Shown piece after piece: positions 5,160-7,501 of a DNA stretch of 7,501 nt (positions are counted from its first letter, which is position 1; each line of letters opens with the position of its first letter). The position numbers and the translations under genes are program-made. The notes under the pieces are model-generated. The model did no database searches and was not told the DNA's origin. It saw only the letters and a program-made list of their open reading frames with translations. The stretch comes from Desulfonatronum sp. (GTDB lineage Bacteria > Desulfobacterota > Desulfovibrionia > Desulfovibrionales > Desulfonatronaceae), in assembly GCA_007127655.1 (NCBI GenBank), contig SKYX01000363.1:1-7501 (forward strand), read 5' to 3'.

Positions 5160-5307
5160 GAGTCGATTACGGTTTAAGTCCTGTAGGGACGACGTCGCCA
5201 ATGAGGCTGCCAAATATGTCGTCCCTTCAGGACTAGAAATCGTGGCATGCTTCATTCCGGTGGTTGAAACCACCGGCTTTACGACGTCTCCCCTTCAGGG
5301 AGATAGC
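5109..5307. repeat. REPIN-like nested palindromic element
   Basis: Two outer arms, GCTATC...GAAGGG...CGTCGTA plus a palindrome (5109-5156), and its inverted copy (5257-5307), flank the unit. The palindromic core of each arm is nearly the same; the right one, CCGGTGGTTGAAACCACCGG at 5257-5276, is a perfect 9-2-9 hairpin. Inside is a second inverted pair of 16 bp (5178-5193 with 5218-5233) with a single mismatch. No transposase is encoded and no flanking duplication is visible. Inverted pairs of hairpin-forming REP sequences are mobilised by RAYT (IS200-like) transposases; that origin is inferred. It fills most of the space where a vapC gene would lie. Confidence 0.75.
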
Positions 5308-5332
5308 ACAAGCTTAACGACACGGACTCCAT

Positions 5333-7162
5333 TCAAAGACCGCCCGCAACCACCACATCATACATTCCCCGCACTGAATTCACCAGGATAACCCGTTCTG
5401 CTCCGCGTAAATCTTCCGGCCGAAGCACCCGCTCCTTCAACTCGCCCCGCTCCACCATTTCGGCCCGCATCGTCCCGCCCAGCAAACCGCAGCGGATCGG
5501 CGGGGTCCAGAGAACGCCGTCCTGGCTGATGGCCAGGTTGGCCCGGGTGGATTCGGTGAGTTCGCCGCGCTCGTTTTGCAGCAGGACGTCGTCGAAGCCG
5601 GGGTTCGCGGCCAGGGCCTGGGCGTAAATATGACGATGGGAGGTCTTGTGGTAAAGGAAGATGTCCGAGGAATCCACCGCCGACGAGGCCAGGGTCACGC
5701 GAAGGGGGACGGAGGACGGCGATGGCGGGGGGAGATGTTCCAGGGCAACGACCCCGTCCTTGTCCAGAAGCAGGCGGACCATTTGTGATTTTTGGCCAAA
5801 TCCCGAGGACAGCACGTCCAGTCGATCACGGATCAGCTGCACGTCCAGGGGAAAATCAAAATACTCGGCCGAAGCGCCCAGCCGGGCCAAGTGCCGTTCC
5901 AACAGCACGTACCCGTGCTCCGGGGTCCAGAGCATGGTTTCCAGGAGCCGGAATTCCGGCGTCCGCCGATGCAAAACCTCGGCCTTGGTCCGACACTCCG
6001 CGTACTCGCCCCGGGCGTCCGAATCCCAGACGATCCCTCCGCCGACACCGTATTCGGCCCGGTTCCGGCGCTGGTCCACCAAGACCGTGCGGATGGCCAC
6101 GTTGAACGCGGCCCGGAGCTCCGGCTTGCTTCCAGAGGCTGAACGCGACGCCTTGGGGCCCACGTATCCGATGCAGCCGGTATAGAGCCCGCGAGGGTCG
6201 GATTCCAGGTCGGCGATGATGCCCATGCTGGCGGCCTTGGGTGCGCCGGTGATGGAGGCCGGAGGGAAAAGGGCCGCAAAGATATCCGTCAGCGAACGCT
6301 TTGTCCGCGCCCGGACCGTGGAGACCATCTGCCAGACCGTGGCGTGCTTCTCCACCCGGCACAGGTCGTCCACCTCGACGCTGCCGGTTTCGGCGATCCG
6401 GCCCAAATCATTGCGGACCATGTCCGTGATCATCACGTTCTCGGCCCGGTCCTTGGGCGACCGGCCCAGCTCCCCGGCCAGGGCCAGATCGTCCTCCAGG
6501 GTCCGCCCCCGGGGCCGGGTGCCCTTCATCGGCTCGGAAACGATCTCCTCGCCGTCCAGAGCGAAGAACCGCTCCGGCGAGAAACTGCATGCCGCCCAGT
6601 TCGGCAGGCGAACAAAGGCGGCGTGGGCCGGGGGCTGATCCCGGCAGACGGTTCGAAAATAATCCCAGGGATCCACGGAAAAGTCGGTTCGCAATCGGAA
6701 AGTGAAGTTGACCTGGTAGCAGTCCCCCACCCGCAAATGCTCCCTGATGCTCCCGAGGGCCTCCCGATAGCCGGATTCGGAAATGGACGGCGACCAGTCC
6801 AGCGGCGCTAACTCAGGGTCCACGCCTTCCGGAACGTCGCGGGGCGCGATCCGCTCGACCCGCTCGTAGATCCCAAACCAGAGCAGCGGCGGACCGTCCT
6901 TGGTTCGAGGGCAAACCCGCAGCGCGGAATCAAAGGCCGGGGCGGCCTCGTAGGACACGAACCCGGCGGCGTACAGGCCCTGTTCCGCCAAGCTTTCGAT
7001 CCGCTCCAGACACGGACCGACCTGCTCCATGCTCTCCGCCCGGACCACCTCGCACGGTTGACGAAATGCCAGCCAAAATCTGGAAGCCGCGTCCCAAATC
7101 AGGACGCGGCCCTGGTCGTCGGCGGATGTTTCAGAACCATTGAGATTTTTTTGAATGACCAT
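5333..7162 (-). CDS. pabB: Fused aminodeoxychorismate synthase component I and aminodeoxychorismate lyase (PabB-PabC)
   Basis: The 609-residue protein carries out two steps from chorismate to p-aminobenzoate for folate. Residues 1-398 are a chorismate-utilising synthase: VGDCYQVNFT (145-154), SEPMKGTRPRG (209-219), ENVMITDMVRNDLGR, EKHATVWQMVSTV, FPPASITGAPKAASM and YGVGGGIVWDSDARGEYAEC. K213 in PMKGT is the PabB nucleophile; anthranilate synthase has Ala there, so this is not TrpE. Residues 404-609 are a fold-type IV PLP enzyme: FRLLETMLW, LERHLARLGASAEYFDFP, K506 (FLYHKTSHRH) as the likely PLP lysine, GELTESTRANLAI and the C-terminal LVNSVRGMYDVVV. The glutaminase PabA is not in view and must be encoded elsewhere, or free ammonia is used. 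ATG 7162 has AAGGG before it; an in-frame TTG at 7210 preceded by GGAG would add 16 residues that look unrelated to the family. Confidence 0.92.
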   Translation of the reverse strand: MVIQKNLNGSETSADDQGRVLIWDAASRFWLAFRQPCEVVRAESMEQVGPCLERIESLAEQGLYAAGFVSYEAAPAFDSALRVCPRTKDGPPLLWFGIYERVERIAPRDVPEGVDPELAPLDWSPSISESGYREALGSIREHLRVGDCYQVNFTFRLRTDFSVDPWDYFRTVCRDQPPAHAAFVRLPNWAACSFSPERFFALDGEEIVSEPMKGTRPRGRTLEDDLALAGELGRSPKDRAENVMITDMVRNDLGRIAETGSVEVDDLCRVEKHATVWQMVSTVRARTKRSLTDIFAALFPPASITGAPKAASMGIIADLESDPRGLYTGCIGYVGPKASRSASGSKPELRAAFNVAIRTVLVDQRRNRAEYGVGGGIVWDSDARGEYAECRTKAEVLHRRTPEFRLLETMLWTPEHGYVLLERHLARLGASAEYFDFPLDVQLIRDRLDVLSSGFGQKSQMVRLLLDKDGVVALEHLPPPSPSSVPLRVTLASSAVDSSDIFLYHKTSHRHIYAQALAANPGFDDVLLQNERGELTESTRANLAISQDGVLWTPPIRCGLLGGTMRAEMVERGELKERVLRPEDLRGAERVILVNSVRGMYDVVVAGGL

Positions 7163-7239
7163 GTGGGTTGCCCTTGCGGGACTGTTCCTGTTTTCCCATT
7201 GCCAACCCAAGGCAACGCTCCGGGATTCAGGGAGAGATC

Positions 7240-7501
7240 GTTGACCCGGTAGCCGACGGAAATAATGGCGTCCAGGTTGGAGAAGTCAACCTCGCGGGTG
7301 ACCTGCCGGGAGCCTTCCTGCTGAACTCTTCGAAATTTTCGAATAGTTGCCTCCGGCTGAATCTCGCCGTTTTCATAGACCTCTTTTAGGAGTAAGTCAC
7401 TGAACGATCCTTCATTCTCTCCTCCTCACTTGCCCGGCCAGTCGCTTATTCCTCTTTGCTTCCAAAACGACACTGTCAGGTCGACTTCACATTTGGAGTC
7501 A
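7240..7501 (-). pseudogene. RhuM-family (virulence-associated) gene remnant, cut by the window edge
   Basis: On the minus strand, about 7425-7240 encodes the core of RhuM-like proteins: KEVYENGEIQPEATIRKFR, then RVQQEGSRQVTREVDFSNLD and AIISVGYRVN. The family then continues with a RATQFRIWAT-type segment, but here homology stops at 7240 and unrelated sequence leads into pabB. Upstream in the same frame, an in-frame TGA at 7426-7428 separates it from CEVDLTVSF, which resembles the family's N-terminal region (EVNLTVxFENETVWLTQ); the DNA-binding stretch between them is missing. It is thus broken by a deletion, a stop and loss of its 3' half. RhuM genes are common in islands and near restriction or prophage loci; their function is poorly known. 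Parental gene identity is fairly secure, extent beyond 7430 less so. Confidence 0.7.

Noticed and set aside
5109..5307. Possible CRISPR repeats or a transposon with encoded transposase
   Set aside because: Only two inverted hairpin arms, no direct repeats with regular spacers and no coding sequence; fits a REP doublet better.
5333..7162. Anthranilate synthase TrpE or isochorismate synthase
   Set aside because: Lys in PMKGT and the fused fold-type IV PLP domain mark PabB-PabC.

Overview
The window looks like a chromosomal, accessory-rich stretch from a GC-rich Gram-negative bacterium. The signalling-domain style (REC-HisKA-Hpt hybrid kinase, soluble chemotaxis-type fragment, TPR plus PilZ pair) and a fused PabB-PabC suggest a sulfate-reducing Desulfovibrionales-like deltaproteobacterium. 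That placement is inference from protein style; no rRNA or tRNA is present to confirm it.

Layout: 1-140 holds no gene I can name. 141-1100 is a signalling-gene graveyard: on the + strand, pieces of one hybrid histidine kinase (broken receiver, HisKA segment, Hpt segment) interrupted by a chemotaxis-receptor signalling fragment in the opposite orientation. The Hpt end is cut by a 225-bp palindromic mobile element (1097-1321) with GTAA...TTAC ends and a perfect 8-bp target duplication, which I assign as an IS66-type MITE. After a short intergenic repeat (1383-1402) comes an intact + strand pair: a TPR protein (1542-2294) and a YcgR-like PilZ protein (2311-2949), a probable c-di-GMP responsive unit.

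On the minus strand lies a metal-resistance pair: a CadC/SmtB-type ArsR-family repressor (4341-4700) followed by a COG0701 permease of the SO_0444 Cu/Zn efflux type (3087-4238). The gap between them carries a promoter with a palindromic operator inside it, and a second inverted repeat that can pair with the permease Shine-Dalgarno sequence. The repressor keeps both known metal-site types of this family (alpha3N cysteines and alpha5 Asp/His/His/Glu).

Divergent from the repressor is a solitary VapB antitoxin gene (4866-5159). No VapC toxin follows; a nested palindromic REPIN-like element (5109-5307) begins inside the antitoxin reading frame and supplies its last residues and stop codon. A full-length fused aminodeoxychorismate synthase/lyase gene (pabB-pabC, 5333-7162, minus) follows, for the p-aminobenzoate branch of folate synthesis. 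Immediately upstream of it, running to the window edge, is the broken remnant of a RhuM-family gene (7240-7501, minus).

Overall the functional genes are separated by decayed genes and small palindromic elements. I do not see a convincing new defence or biosynthetic system. The strongest unusual signals are the MITE with its exact duplication, the layered control region of the efflux gene, and the orphan antitoxin whose 3' end is made of a repeat.
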